In this document: positions 6,383 through 14,023 of the stretch, piece by piece
Layout: each line of letters begins with the position of its first letter
Numbering within the stretch: the first letter of the stretch is position 1
Notes under the pieces: generated by a model
The model's database searches: none
Seen by the model: only the letters and a program-made list of their open reading frames with translations
What the model was told of the DNA's origin: nothing
Made by a program: the position numbers and the translations under genes
Origin: Clostridiaceae bacterium
Lineage (GTDB): Bacteria; Bacillota; Clostridia; Oscillospirales; Acutalibacteraceae
Direction: 5' to 3'
Assembly: GCA_904501895.1 (NCBI GenBank)
Contig: CAJGCX010000032.1
Span: 1-15,368, forward strand
DNA length: 15,368 nucleotides

Positions 6383-8401
6383 TTATAATTTTTCAATTTC
6401 ACCACTTTTGAATTTGAATATTCTCAATGCATCTGCGAGCTCAACCTTGCCGTTTTTATCTGTATCAGCAGCTTTAAGGGCTGTTTCGGAAAGCTTGATT
6501 TCACCACTCTTATATTTAAAAATCATAAGAGCATCTGAAATTGTGACTGAACCGTCAGCATCGATATCACCAACAACAACCTTATTAGAAACGGTCACCT
6601 TACATGTTGCAGTAAACTTACCAACAGTTGCAGTAATTGTTGCTGTACCCTTTCCAATAGCAACAACCTTACCATTTTCGTCAACTGTTGCAATAGATTT
6701 ATCTGATGAAGTCCATTTTACAGCTTTATTATCTGTTGTATTTGAAGGATTGTACTTAACTGTTAACTGCTTTGTTTCACCATTAAACATTGTAAGTTCA
6801 GTCTTATCAAGTGTAATGCCCTTTAGCGGAACAACATTTGTTGAACTTCTTACAATTTCAAGATTATATGTTTTTGTATTACCGTTTTCTGCAGTTACAA
6901 CTATCTTGACATTGTTCTTGCCGGCATTCAAATTTACTTTTCCTGTTCCTTGAATTTTAGCCTTGGAACTAATAGCCTTAGCGGTAATATTCACTGAAGA
7001 AACTGATTCAGGAACTTCAATTGAATAACCGCTTGTCTTGTTTCCGTCAAAGCTAAATTCGTATCCTTCAACAGAAAGCGAACTTAACCAGTTATTAGGA
7101 CTACCGTTACTTTTTTTCGGTAATTGGCAAGCCTTTGTCGGCATATTTTTATAATAAGGAATAACAAAAACATAAGGAGTTTCAAGAATTTCCAACTCTC
7201 TATATGACTTATAGATGTCTTCCGATTCCTGGTAAGGCGCCATTATATTGGTCATATACTGGTGTGTCCACACCTGATTCACAACATTGAATTTCTGATA
7301 ATACAATGTATCCTGACCCTTATCAATATATCCCTTACCTATCCAGATTGCACCGCCTACAATAGCCTTATAAGGTGTATTCCAAGGAAGCATATATCGG
7401 TCATCTGTGGTAGCTGCGAATTTTAATCCATTAGCAACAGGGTCACTACCACTGGTTGCACCTATATTATAGTAATTATAGTATCCGGATTTGCCACTTA
7501 CAGAATCACTACCTGCTGAGCCTACCTCCTGAAGTGAACGTGCTGCAAGATGATATGGACTAACTCCCGACATAATAGCAGCATCTATATAAGCCTGAGC
7601 ATATGAAACAGACTCATTCTCATTATTTATAATGGTTTTATTTGCCATAAAGGAATGAGATAAAATAGACTGAACACCCTTCAAGTTGTGATTTTTCTCA
7701 TCATACTTAAGCAACTCAAACATAAAGATGCTTTCTTCATCAAAGAAATTTCTTGGGTCCATATAATATGCAATTGTTTCAGTATTAGCCTGATACCATC
7801 GTCCTGCATCCAAAGCAATAAACTCATCAGTTTTCCATTTGTATGCACCAGGTTCTGTTGAACGATAAGAAATAGGGAAGTTTTTTTCAATAAGACTTCT
7901 GCCAATAAACCCCTGTGCATCCTTTGAGAAAAGGCTCGACCATTCAAGTCCTGTATCATAAAATACAAATTTCCAGTCAGGATGTGCATTAGCAACCTCT
8001 TTTATGTAATCCTTGTATATTTCAGGAACTCCATCCAACACTACGCCTGGAGTGTCAGATTGAACTTTTTCAGTAACAAAATTAGCTGCAACATAACCAT
8101 CATACTGTTTACCATTATATTTAAATTCTATATGACACCATTTAGGATAATTCTCATCGCCATTACTATCAACTGTTTCGAGGATAGTAACTTTATGATT
8201 TGTATCTAAAAGAAGATTCATACCATTGACCTTAATTTCATTATCCTCAAGAGTTGTAGGAGTCTTTCTAACTTTTACATCGTCGTTGGTAATATAACCC
8301 TGTTTTGATTCAGCAGAAACTGAAAATATTAATGAAGAAGAAAATAATATTGAGATTACCAATAAAATGGAAATAATACTTCTAAATGATTTATTACTCA
8401 C
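6383..8401 (-). CDS. Secreted dockerin-bearing GH73-type N-acetylglucosaminidase
   Basis: A 672-residue secreted wall hydrolase. In order: signal peptide (1-30); bacterial SH3-like domain (about 34-112); a glucosaminidase domain of LytD/GH73 type (about 125-400) with H-L-A-A-R-S-L-Q-E-V-G (E292 the likely general acid), Y-Y-N-Y-Y-N-I-G-A, P-W-N-T-P-Y-K-A-I and H-Q-Y-M-T-N-I-M-A-P; a cadherin-like beta-sandwich (about 436-518); a Big_2 immunoglobulin-like domain (about 525-605); and a type I dockerin (608-670). The dockerin has two duplicated calcium loops (D612/D614/D616...D623; D646/D648/N650...D657), each followed by I-F-K-[YF]-K-S-G-E-I. It should cleave glycan strands and dock to a cohesin on a scaffold or the cell surface. 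The GTG start is led by AAGGAAG and has its own promoter and terminator, so it is monocistronic. Confidence 0.9.
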   Translation of the reverse strand: MSNKSFRSIISILLVISILFSSSLIFSVSAESKQGYITNDDVKVRKTPTTLEDNEIKVNGMNLLLDTNHKVTILETVDSNGDENYPKWCHIEFKYNGKQYDGYVAANFVTEKVQSDTPGVVLDGVPEIYKDYIKEVANAHPDWKFVFYDTGLEWSSLFSKDAQGFIGRSLIEKNFPISYRSTEPGAYKWKTDEFIALDAGRWYQANTETIAYYMDPRNFFDEESIFMFELLKYDEKNHNLKGVQSILSHSFMANKTIINNENESVSYAQAYIDAAIMSGVSPYHLAARSLQEVGSAGSDSVSGKSGYYNYYNIGATSGSDPVANGLKFAATTDDRYMLPWNTPYKAIVGGAIWIGKGYIDKGQDTLYYQKFNVVNQVWTHQYMTNIMAPYQESEDIYKSYRELEILETPYVFVIPYYKNMPTKACQLPKKSNGSPNNWLSSLSVEGYEFSFDGNKTSGYSIEVPESVSSVNITAKAISSKAKIQGTGKVNLNAGKNNVKIVVTAENGNTKTYNLEIVRSSTNVVPLKGITLDKTELTMFNGETKQLTVKYNPSNTTDNKAVKWTSSDKSIATVDENGKVVAIGKGTATITATVGKFTATCKVTVSNKVVVGDIDADGSVTISDALMIFKYKSGEIKLSETALKAADTDKNGKVELADALRIFKFKSGEIEKL

Positions 8402-8432
8402 TATTTCACTTCCTTAAAGCTAATTTGACAAT

Positions 8433-8461
8433 ATTTTATCAAAAAATTGTATAATCGTCAA
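8433..8461 (-). promoter_or_regulatory. Promoter of the dockerin-hydrolase gene
   Basis: On the minus strand TTGACG (8461-8456), a 17-nt spacer and TAAAAT (8438-8433) match the consensus at 5/6 and 5/6. The predicted start is near 8426, leaving a short leader of about 25 nt with AAGGAAG before the GTG at 8401. The foldable element further upstream is therefore not part of this transcript. Confidence 0.75.
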
Positions 8462-8503
8462 GTTATCCACATTTGTTAATTATTTACAGTAATATAAATA
8501 AGT

Positions 8504-8532
8504 TTAAAACTGGAAAGATAATAAATTATAAT
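8504..8532 (+). promoter_or_regulatory. Candidate promoter ahead of the foldable island
   Basis: TATAAT at 8527-8532 is a perfect -10, placed 17 nt after TTAAAA (8504-8509), a 4/6 match to the -35. It would start RNA near 8538, at the edge of the GC-richer island. A minus-strand TATAAT also exists at 8635-8630 but lacks a recognisable -35. Confidence 0.4.
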
Positions 8533-8534
8533 TT

Positions 8535-8635
8535 GTAGGAGACATCGCGTTGTGATAGATTTCCCCGTCTGTCCGTCGTAGTTGCTTGTAGAATTACAGA
8601 CAGAACAGGAGTTCGGTTCCTACGTGCACATTATA
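8535..8635 (+). ncRNA. Possible structured small RNA of unknown family
   Basis: About 100 nt of nearly balanced base composition sit inside very AT-rich flanks with no open frame. Three local hairpins can form: AUCGC-GUU-GUGAU (8544-8556); GUCUGU...ACAGAC (8567-8572 with 8596-8601), whose loop can alternatively pair GUAGUU with AAUUAC; and AGGAG-UUCGG-UUCCU (8607-8621). GUAGGAG (8535-8541) can also close the whole element with UUCCUAC (8617-8623), competing with the third hairpin. I cannot match it to SRP RNA, tmRNA, RNase P, a T-box or a riboswitch I know. The strand is uncertain; plus is favoured only by the upstream -10. A terminator is not obvious, only T-runs at 8670-8687. Confidence 0.4.
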
Positions 8636-8696
8636 AGCTACATAGATAGCCTCAAATTTTGTAAAATAAATTTTTAAGATTTTTTTACAAAAACTA

Positions 8697-8724
8697 TTGA
8701 CAAATGTAATTTGTATGATATAAT
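8697..8724 (+). promoter_or_regulatory. Strong promoter of perR-reverse rubrerythrin
   Basis: TTGACA (8697-8702), a 16-nt spacer and TATAAT (8719-8724) match the consensus fully, with a TGA extension (8716-8718) just before the -10. Initiation is predicted near 8731, inside the operator palindrome. The strength of the core elements suggests high expression once repression is lifted. Confidence 0.9.
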
Positions 8725-8738
8725 AATGATAATCATTA
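8724..8738 (+). promoter_or_regulatory. Fur/PerR-type operator
   Basis: TAATGATAATCATTA is a perfect 7-1-7 inverted repeat centred on 8731. It matches 16 of 19 positions of the classical Fur box and resembles the PerR box pattern. It overlaps the end of the -10 and the predicted start, so binding would block initiation. Autoregulation by the PerR-like protein encoded immediately downstream is the simplest reading; that step is inference. Confidence 0.85.
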
Positions 8739-8757
8739 CTGATAGTGAGGTGATTAA

Positions 8758-9138
8758 ATGGCGATTGAGAGAAAGAGTAAGCAACGAGATGCAATAATCA
8801 ACGAGTTGTGTTCTCGCTACGACCACCCTACTGCTATGGAGTTGTATCTTGCAGTTCGTGAGCAAATTCCGAATTTGAGTCTTGGCACACTTTATCGCAA
8901 CCTTTCTCAGCTTGAAGAAAACGGACAAGTTCTGAGAATTCCCGACGGTGCTACAGACCGCTTTGACGGAAATGTTAATCCACATGCTCATTTTAAATGT
9001 ATAACCTGTGGAAATGTTTACGACTTAATGTCATTTAATTTAGATACACTCACCTTTTCAGATGAGATTGTTCATAGTATTGTTAATTACAGTTTAATGG
9101 CTTTTGGTCATTGTAAAAACTGCAATAAAATAAATTAA
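8758..9138 (+). CDS. perR: Fur-family repressor, PerR-like peroxide sensor
   Basis: A 126-residue metal-dependent DNA-binding repressor. The winged helix covers about 1-75 (H-P-T-A, N-L-S-L-G-T-L-Y-R-N-L) and the dimerisation domain the rest. Residues aligned with the regulatory metal site of B. subtilis PerR are all present: H23, D70 (the R-F-D aspartate that favours PerR over Fur), H76, H78 and D89. The structural zinc cysteines are also present: C81-x-x-C84 and C119-x-x-C122. Known PerR proteins sense peroxide by iron-catalysed oxidation of these His residues. It is about 20 residues shorter than B. subtilis PerR, mostly at the N-terminus. The ATG is led by GAGGTG 5 nt upstream, sits directly behind a Fur-type palindrome, and is followed 24 nt later by a rubrerythrin gene. 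This context supports a peroxide rather than an iron or zinc role. Confidence 0.88.
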   Translation: MAIERKSKQRDAIINELCSRYDHPTAMELYLAVREQIPNLSLGTLYRNLSQLEENGQVLRIPDGATDRFDGNVNPHAHFKCITCGNVYDLMSFNLDTLTFSDEIVHSIVNYSLMAFGHCKNCNKIN

Positions 9139-9162
9139 TAAATTATTTTTGGAGGAAAAAAT

Positions 9163-9708
9163 ATGAAAAAGTTTGTATGTTCAGTTTGCGGTTATGTTCA
9201 CGAAGGAGATTCTGCTCCTGAAAGATGCCCACAGTGTAAAGTTCCTGCTGACAAGTTCAATGAAATCAAGGAAGATGAAAGAACTTGGGCTGCAGAACAC
9301 GTTGTAGGCGTTGCTAAGGGTGTTTCTGAAGATATCATTATGGATTTAAGAGCAAACTTTGAAGGTGAATGCTCAGAGGTTGGTATGTACCTTGCAATGG
9401 CAAGAGTTGCTCACCGTGAAGGCTATCCTGAAATCGGTCTCTATTGGGAAAAGGCTGCTTGGGAGGAAGCAGAACACGCTGCTAAATTCGCAGAGCTTCT
9501 TGGCGAAGTTGTAACAGACAGCACAAAGAAGAATCTTGAAATGAGAGTAGACGCTGAAAACGGCGCAACAGCTGGTAAATTCGACCTTGCAAAACGTGCA
9601 AAGGAACAGGGTCTCGATGCTATCCACGACACAGTTCACGAAATGGCTCGTGACGAGGCAAGACACGGTAAGGCATTTGAGGGTCTTCTTAAGAGATACT
9701 TCAACTAA
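9163..9708 (+). CDS. Reverse rubrerythrin (rubredoxin domain first)
   Basis: A 181-residue cytoplasmic non-heme iron protein that reduces hydrogen peroxide, and in clostridial homologues oxygen, using NAD(P)H-derived electrons. The rubredoxin-like Fe(Cys)4 site is at the N-terminus (C6-x-x-C9 and C22-x-x-C25). The four-helix di-iron ferritin-like domain follows (about 50-181), with F-E-G-E-C-S-E (E67/E69/E72), W-E-E-A-E-H-A (E102/H105) and H-E-M-A-R-D-E-A-R-H (E160/E165/H168). This domain order is the reverse of classical rubrerythrin and matches the PerR-controlled proteins of Clostridium acetobutylicum. A strong GGAGGA lies 6 nt before the ATG. It is second and last in the perR operon and is closed by an intrinsic terminator. 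Confidence 0.93.
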   Translation: MKKFVCSVCGYVHEGDSAPERCPQCKVPADKFNEIKEDERTWAAEHVVGVAKGVSEDIIMDLRANFEGECSEVGMYLAMARVAHREGYPEIGLYWEKAAWEEAEHAAKFAELLGEVVTDSTKKNLEMRVDAENGATAGKFDLAKRAKEQGLDAIHDTVHEMARDEARHGKAFEGLLKRYFN

Positions 9709-9731
9709 TCCCCTATTTTGATAAACAAACT

Positions 9732-9765
9732 AATACGAGTGGCTTAACGGTCACTCGTATTTTTT
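9732..9765 (+). terminator. Intrinsic terminator of perR-rubrerythrin
   Basis: AATACGAGTG (9732-9741) pairs perfectly with CACTCGTATT (9752-9761) around a 10-nt loop. The run of T residues extends to 9765. It lies 24 nt after the rubrerythrin stop and insulates the signalling operon downstream. Confidence 0.93.
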
Positions 9766-9826
9766 ATCTTAATTTCGTCAAACTGCAAAAAATTTATAAA
9801 ATCTATTTATTTTATAATATTTGATA

Positions 9827-9835
9827 TGTTATAAT
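9827..9835 (+). promoter_or_regulatory. Candidate extended -10 promoter of the signalling operon
   Basis: TGTTATAAT is a consensus -10 with a TGn extension. No good -35 is found 16-18 nt upstream. A second TATAAT at 9813-9818 is an alternative. RNA would begin near 9842, about 50 nt before the first gene. No operator-like repeat is visible. Confidence 0.45.
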
Positions 9836-9894
9836 GTATTTTTAAATGAAATTTTAATTGAATATAGTAACGCTAAATTTTCAAACGAAAAGAT

Positions 9895-10866
9895 GTGATG
9901 ATTTTGGGCAAGAAAAATAAATTTTTTGCTGATGACGGTTGGGCATTCTGGGTAGATGGTGACGATACCAGCACAATATATCTTAATAATTGGCTTAATC
10001 CCAAAGGAATTAGCTATATGGATGTGGCTATTCATATCAGAGGTATAAAGGAAACCAAATCACTCAATATGTATTTTCCGTTTGCTATTGATAAAAGTGA
10101 ATTTGAAGATGTTTCTCTCAGTTTTGAAAACGAAAATCTTTCAAGAGCGATTTTTAGTAGCATGTGTGTTGTGGATTATAAAAAAAATAATGTTACATCC
10201 GAAATTGCTTATAACGGCAAAACAGTTGATATAGTTCATATATCCTCTGTTAATTATAGTCTTAAATCTGTTTCAAAAGGAACTCTGATGAATATATCGT
10301 TTGAAGAAATATTTGATTATCTGGATAACGATGAAGTTTATTTTATGTTCCGCATACCGCATAAATCCATTACAGAAGTTTTTAAGCAGCGTACAAAAGT
10401 CGGCAACTTTTTGACCCGAATCAGAGATATGATTATGTCTCCCATTGTTTCAGAGAGTTACTGTTATTCTGTAAGAATCAACGAAGCAAGACTGCTTCCG
10501 AAAGAAATCAACAGTGTTGGTGCTTTCCACAGACAAAAGCTCAAAAAAGCAGTTGTAACTATTTCAATAGCTGATGACTATGAAATCAACGATGTTGCTT
10601 GCTACAAAATCAGAAGACTTGAAGAAGAGCTATACAAAAACTTTCTTCCGCCATCATTCAATAACGAAAACATTGTTACATATCAATGGCAGCAAAACCG
10701 TGAAATAAACCTAAAAGGACATTTTAATTTCTATTTCAACATTTCACGGAATGCAATCAGTCCCGGAAGTGTTTTGATATATATTCTCATCATTATTCTT
10801 CTCAACGCAGTTGGTAGCAGTGTCTGGGATTTAGCCAAAACTCTCTATGCATTAATCACACAATAA
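9895..10866 (+). CDS. Unrecognised protein with C-terminal membrane anchor
   Basis: I do not recognise the family. The 323-residue product has no signal peptide. It starts with a polar domain containing D-G-W-A-F-W-V-D and I-H-I-R-G-I-K-E-T-K, continues as a predicted alpha/beta soluble part, and ends with one hydrophobic helix (about 292-310, S-V-L-I-Y-I-L-I-I-I-L-L) and a short tail. It is therefore probably a tail-anchored cytoplasmic protein. The start is GTG 9895 or the adjacent ATG 9898; no clear Shine-Dalgarno is present, so expression may be weak. It is the first gene of the operon. Its stop overlaps the Shine-Dalgarno of the receptor gene, 12 nt before that ATG. A role as accessory or partner of the receptor is inference from position only. 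Confidence 0.7.
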   Translation: MMILGKKNKFFADDGWAFWVDGDDTSTIYLNNWLNPKGISYMDVAIHIRGIKETKSLNMYFPFAIDKSEFEDVSLSFENENLSRAIFSSMCVVDYKKNNVTSEIAYNGKTVDIVHISSVNYSLKSVSKGTLMNISFEEIFDYLDNDEVYFMFRIPHKSITEVFKQRTKVGNFLTRIRDMIMSPIVSESYCYSVRINEARLLPKEINSVGAFHRQKLKKAVVTISIADDYEINDVACYKIRRLEEELYKNFLPPSFNNENIVTYQWQQNREINLKGHFNFYFNISRNAISPGSVLIYILIIILLNAVGSSVWDLAKTLYALITQ

Positions 10867-10878
10867 AGGGGAATAAAA

Positions 10879-13713
10879 ATGAAACTTTTAGTTCCGATTT
10901 TTCTGAACTGTGTTTTTGTTACTGTTTTTTATTTGCTTGAGAAAAAGACTGGTTTCAAAAAACTCAATTACATCTTAAAACAGATTTTAATCGGTGTTGT
11001 TTTCGGTGGATTATCTGCTTTTGCATCAAGTTACGGTGTTGAATTACTTGGCACTGTTGCAAACGTACGTGATGCAGCACCTCTCTGTGCAGGTTTTATT
11101 TTTGGAGGCCCTGCAGGTATAGTCTCCGGTGTTATCGGTGGCTTATATCGTTTCTTCTCAGTTTATTGGGGTGGCGGAGTATATACACGAATAGCCTGTA
11201 CTCTTTCAACCATGCTTGCAGGTTTTATTGCAGCAGTTCTTAGAAGATTTATGTTTGATAATAAAAAGCCTACATGGAGCTACGGTGTTTTCATAACGGT
11301 TGTTTGCGAAGTTCTTCATATGCTTATGATTTTCTTCACGAATATGAACGATTCTTCATATGCTTTTGAATTTGTAAAAGGTGCAACACTTCCTATGATA
11401 ATCGGAAATTCGGCAGCGGTCGGAATTTCTCTTCTGGTTGTTTCTTTTTTGAACAGAGACATAAAAAAAGGTAAAAAAAAGAACGAACAGATCTCTCAGA
11501 CCTTTCAGCGCAGACTGCTTGTACTTATTGTTATCGCCTGTGTGGTAACAAGTTTATTTACATATTTTCTCCAAAGTGGAATGGCTGAAATTGAAACAAG
11601 AGAAGTTTTCACATCAGCCATGACAGATGTCATCACCGATGTCAGGGGTAAATCCAACGAAACACTTTTGAACATAACCGAAAATATCCGCTCAGAATAT
11701 GAAAACAACAAAGCTGTATCGCTTGATAAACTTGCGATAAAATACAATGTTACCGAAATCAACATTGTTGATTCCCAAGGAATAGTTATTAATTCAACCT
11801 TAGATGAGCTTATTGGTACATTCGATATGAACAGTACAGAGCAGTCAAAAGAATTCATGGTGCTTACGGGCGATGAAACAGAGTTCGTACAGTTATACAG
11901 TCCCCAAGGTATTGACGGCGTAACAATGAGAAAATATGCAGGTGTCAGCCTCTCGCACGGTGGGTTTATTCAGGTTGGCTATGATGCAGACCGATTCCAC
12001 AATATGCTTGACGATTTTGTTATTGATGTTACTAAAAACCGCCATGTCGGAAGCACGGGTTTCGTTGCTGTTTGTGACGAAGAATTAAATCTTGTGACTC
12101 ATACGGAAAGAAACGGAAAGCATATTTCAACTATTGGAATTATTCCTGATGAGGTAATGCTTGAAGGCAAAACTGCAACTCAGCTTTACAGAACAAACAT
12201 AATTAATGAAGAAACTAATTTCAGTGAAGAGTATATCTATGCATTCACTTTTGTTGAAGGTTATTGTATAATCGCTGCAATGCCTTTTGCTGAAGCGATG
12301 CTTATGAGAGATGCATCTCTTTATACAAGTATTTTTATGCTGATTCTGATTTTTGCTGCTCTGTTTATATTTATTTACTTCCTAATAAAAAAGGTTATCA
12401 TCAACAATCTTCAGAAAGTCAATGGAACGCTTTCCGAAATTACAGGTGGTAATCTCAACGTAAAAGTTAATGTCCGTACAAATGCTGAATTTTCTTCACT
12501 TTCGGATGATATAAACTCTACTGTTTCAACACTCAAAAAGTATATAGCCGAGGCTGCTGCAAGAATAGATAAGGAGCTTGAATACGCAAAACAGATTCAG
12601 CTTTCTGCTCTGCCTTCAGATTTCCCTGATACAGAATGCTATTCAGTTTTTGCTAAAATGATAGCAGCAAAAGAAGTCGGTGGAGATTTCTATGATTTCT
12701 ATTCATTTGACGATAACACAGTCTTTTTCCTTGCTGCCGATGTTTCGGGTAAAGGAATTCCTGCCGCAATGTTTATGATGAAAGCAAAAACAATTATCAA
12801 GGACCTATCAGAAAGAGGACTTTCTGTTAATGAAATTTTCACTCTTGCGAACGAAAAGCTCTGTGAAAATAATGAATCAGATATGTTTGTTACGGCATGG
12901 ATAGGTAAATTCGACCTTTCAACAGGAAAACTCACCTTTGCAAATGCAGGTCATAATCCCCCACTCATAGTTCATGCTGATGGTGAATGTGAATATCTGA
13001 AAAGCCGACCGGGATTCGTACTTGCAGGTATGGAGGGAATAATGTACAGAGAAAACGAAATCACTCTTAATAAGGGTGACAAAATATTCCTTTATACTGA
13101 CGGTGTAACTGAAGCTACCGATAAAAACGAAGCTTTATACGGTGAAGATAGATTACAGTCTTATATCAATAAAAACAAAAATCTGAAAGCTGAAGAATTG
13201 CTTTCAGGACTCAAAAAGGATATTGACCTCTTTGTTGGTGAAGCTCCTCAGTTTGATGATATTACAATGCTTGTTTTTGACTATAAAAAGAAAGAAGGCA
13301 CACCTGTGAAAGAAAAAATCTTTTCAGCAACAAAAGATTCCCTATCCGATGTTATGACTTTTACAGAAGAATGCCTTGAAAGTTTTGAATGTCCGATGAA
13401 AAACTCTATGGCAATCTGTGTTGCAGTTGAAGAAATATTCATCAACATTGCAAACTATGCATACGGAGACGGAAACGGAAATGCATCTCTTTCATTTGGA
13501 TTTAATGAAAATGAAAGAATTATGACCCTTGTTATAAAGGATAACGGTATTCCGTTTAATCCTCTTGAAAAGGCTGAGCCCGATATCACTCTTTCAGCTG
13601 ACGACAGAGAAATTGGTGGATTAGGTATTTTCATCACAAAGAAAACTATGGATACAGTTTCCTATTCTTATGAAAACAGTCAAAACATTCTGACTATGAC
13701 AAAGAAAATATAA
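10879..13713 (+). CDS. 5TMR-LYT/extracellular sensor/HAMP/SpoIIE phosphatase/RsbW kinase fusion
   Basis: A 944-residue membrane switch. In order: a LytS-type 5TMR membrane domain (1-195) with the N-V-R-D-A-A-P signature at 62-68; TM (212-231); an extracellular Cache-like sensor (about 233-472); TM (481-503); HAMP (about 505-556); a linker with K-E-L-E-Y-A-K-Q-I-Q (coiled); a SpoIIE/RsbU PP2C phosphatase (575-803) with metal aspartates D603, D621, D741 and D793/D794; and a GHKL kinase of RsbW/SpoIIAB type (about 812-944) with N-box E851/E852 and N856, D888-N-G, and G-G-L-G (913-916). Both catalytic domains look intact, so one polypeptide could phosphorylate and dephosphorylate the STAS partner encoded 13 nt downstream. 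Start: ATG with AAGGGG 7 nt upstream. Confidence 0.92.
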   Translation: MKLLVPIFLNCVFVTVFYLLEKKTGFKKLNYILKQILIGVVFGGLSAFASSYGVELLGTVANVRDAAPLCAGFIFGGPAGIVSGVIGGLYRFFSVYWGGGVYTRIACTLSTMLAGFIAAVLRRFMFDNKKPTWSYGVFITVVCEVLHMLMIFFTNMNDSSYAFEFVKGATLPMIIGNSAAVGISLLVVSFLNRDIKKGKKKNEQISQTFQRRLLVLIVIACVVTSLFTYFLQSGMAEIETREVFTSAMTDVITDVRGKSNETLLNITENIRSEYENNKAVSLDKLAIKYNVTEINIVDSQGIVINSTLDELIGTFDMNSTEQSKEFMVLTGDETEFVQLYSPQGIDGVTMRKYAGVSLSHGGFIQVGYDADRFHNMLDDFVIDVTKNRHVGSTGFVAVCDEELNLVTHTERNGKHISTIGIIPDEVMLEGKTATQLYRTNIINEETNFSEEYIYAFTFVEGYCIIAAMPFAEAMLMRDASLYTSIFMLILIFAALFIFIYFLIKKVIINNLQKVNGTLSEITGGNLNVKVNVRTNAEFSSLSDDINSTVSTLKKYIAEAAARIDKELEYAKQIQLSALPSDFPDTECYSVFAKMIAAKEVGGDFYDFYSFDDNTVFFLAADVSGKGIPAAMFMMKAKTIIKDLSERGLSVNEIFTLANEKLCENNESDMFVTAWIGKFDLSTGKLTFANAGHNPPLIVHADGECEYLKSRPGFVLAGMEGIMYRENEITLNKGDKIFLYTDGVTEATDKNEALYGEDRLQSYINKNKNLKAEELLSGLKKDIDLFVGEAPQFDDITMLVFDYKKKEGTPVKEKIFSATKDSLSDVMTFTEECLESFECPMKNSMAICVAVEEIFINIANYAYGDGNGNASLSFGFNENERIMTLVIKDNGIPFNPLEKAEPDITLSADDREIGGLGIFITKKTMDTVSYSYENSQNILTMTKKI

Positions 13714-13726
13714 AGGAGAGCGATTT

Positions 13727-14023
13727 ATGAACATAAATATTGAAAAGGTTGATAATTCAACCATATTTAAACTTGAGGGAAGATTAGATACAGTAACTGC
13801 TCCCGAACTTGAACAGGTTATAAATAACGAAGGTGAAGCCCTTGAAAATCTTGTTCTTGATTTCGGTGGAATCAACTATATTTCAAGTGCAGGACTCAGA
13901 GTTCTTCTTGGCACACAGAAAAAGATGAATGCACAAGGCAGTATGGAGCTTATCAACGTCAGTGAAGATGTCATGGATATTCTTGAAATGACAGGCTTTG
14001 CGGATATTCTGGTGATAAAATGA
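13727..14023 (+). CDS. STAS-domain anti-sigma factor antagonist (RsbV/SpoIIAA-like)
   Basis: A single-domain 98-residue STAS protein of the partner-switching type. It has the family's E-G-R-L-D strand-turn (17-21), L-V-L-D-F (42-46) and the phosphorylation loop Y-I-S-S-A-G-L-R, in which S54 aligns with Ser58 of SpoIIAA. The C-terminal I-L-E-M-T-G-F is also typical. In known systems the unphosphorylated form binds and removes an RsbW-type kinase from its sigma factor. Here the kinase and phosphatase are joined in the upstream gene, so this is the likely common substrate. AAAGGAG leads the ATG. The stop overlaps the next start as ATGA (14020-14023), which implies coupled translation. Confidence 0.93.
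   Translation: MNINIEKVDNSTIFKLEGRLDTVTAPELEQVINNEGEALENLVLDFGGINYISSAGLRVLLGTQKKMNAQGSMELINVSEDVMDILEMTGFADILVIK

Larger units (their letters stand above)
8462..8696. other. Divergent intergenic region between the hydrolase gene and perR
   Basis: The whole gene-free gap is 8402-8757. Its outer parts hold the hydrolase promoter (left) and the perR promoter and operator (right). Between them lie an AT-rich stretch (8462-8534), the GC-richer foldable island (8535-8635) and a second AT-rich stretch ending in T-runs (8668-8687). I see no convincing open frame with a Shine-Dalgarno. Confidence 0.6.

Noticed and set aside
6408..6953. Open frame of 181 codons antisense to the dockerin-hydrolase gene
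   Set aside because: It is the reverse of recognisable dockerin, Big_2 and cadherin-like domains, has low-complexity Ser/Thr/Val composition and no ribosome site.
8607..8624. GTTCGGTTCC resembling a tRNA T-arm
   Set aside because: No acceptor, D-arm or anticodon arm can be built around it, and the stem-loop register is wrong for a T-arm.
8535..8635. c-di-AMP (ydaO) or other riboswitch controlling the wall hydrolase
   Set aside because: Such riboswitches often precede wall hydrolases, but no conserved core of that class is recognisable here and a good promoter for the hydrolase lies between the element and the gene.
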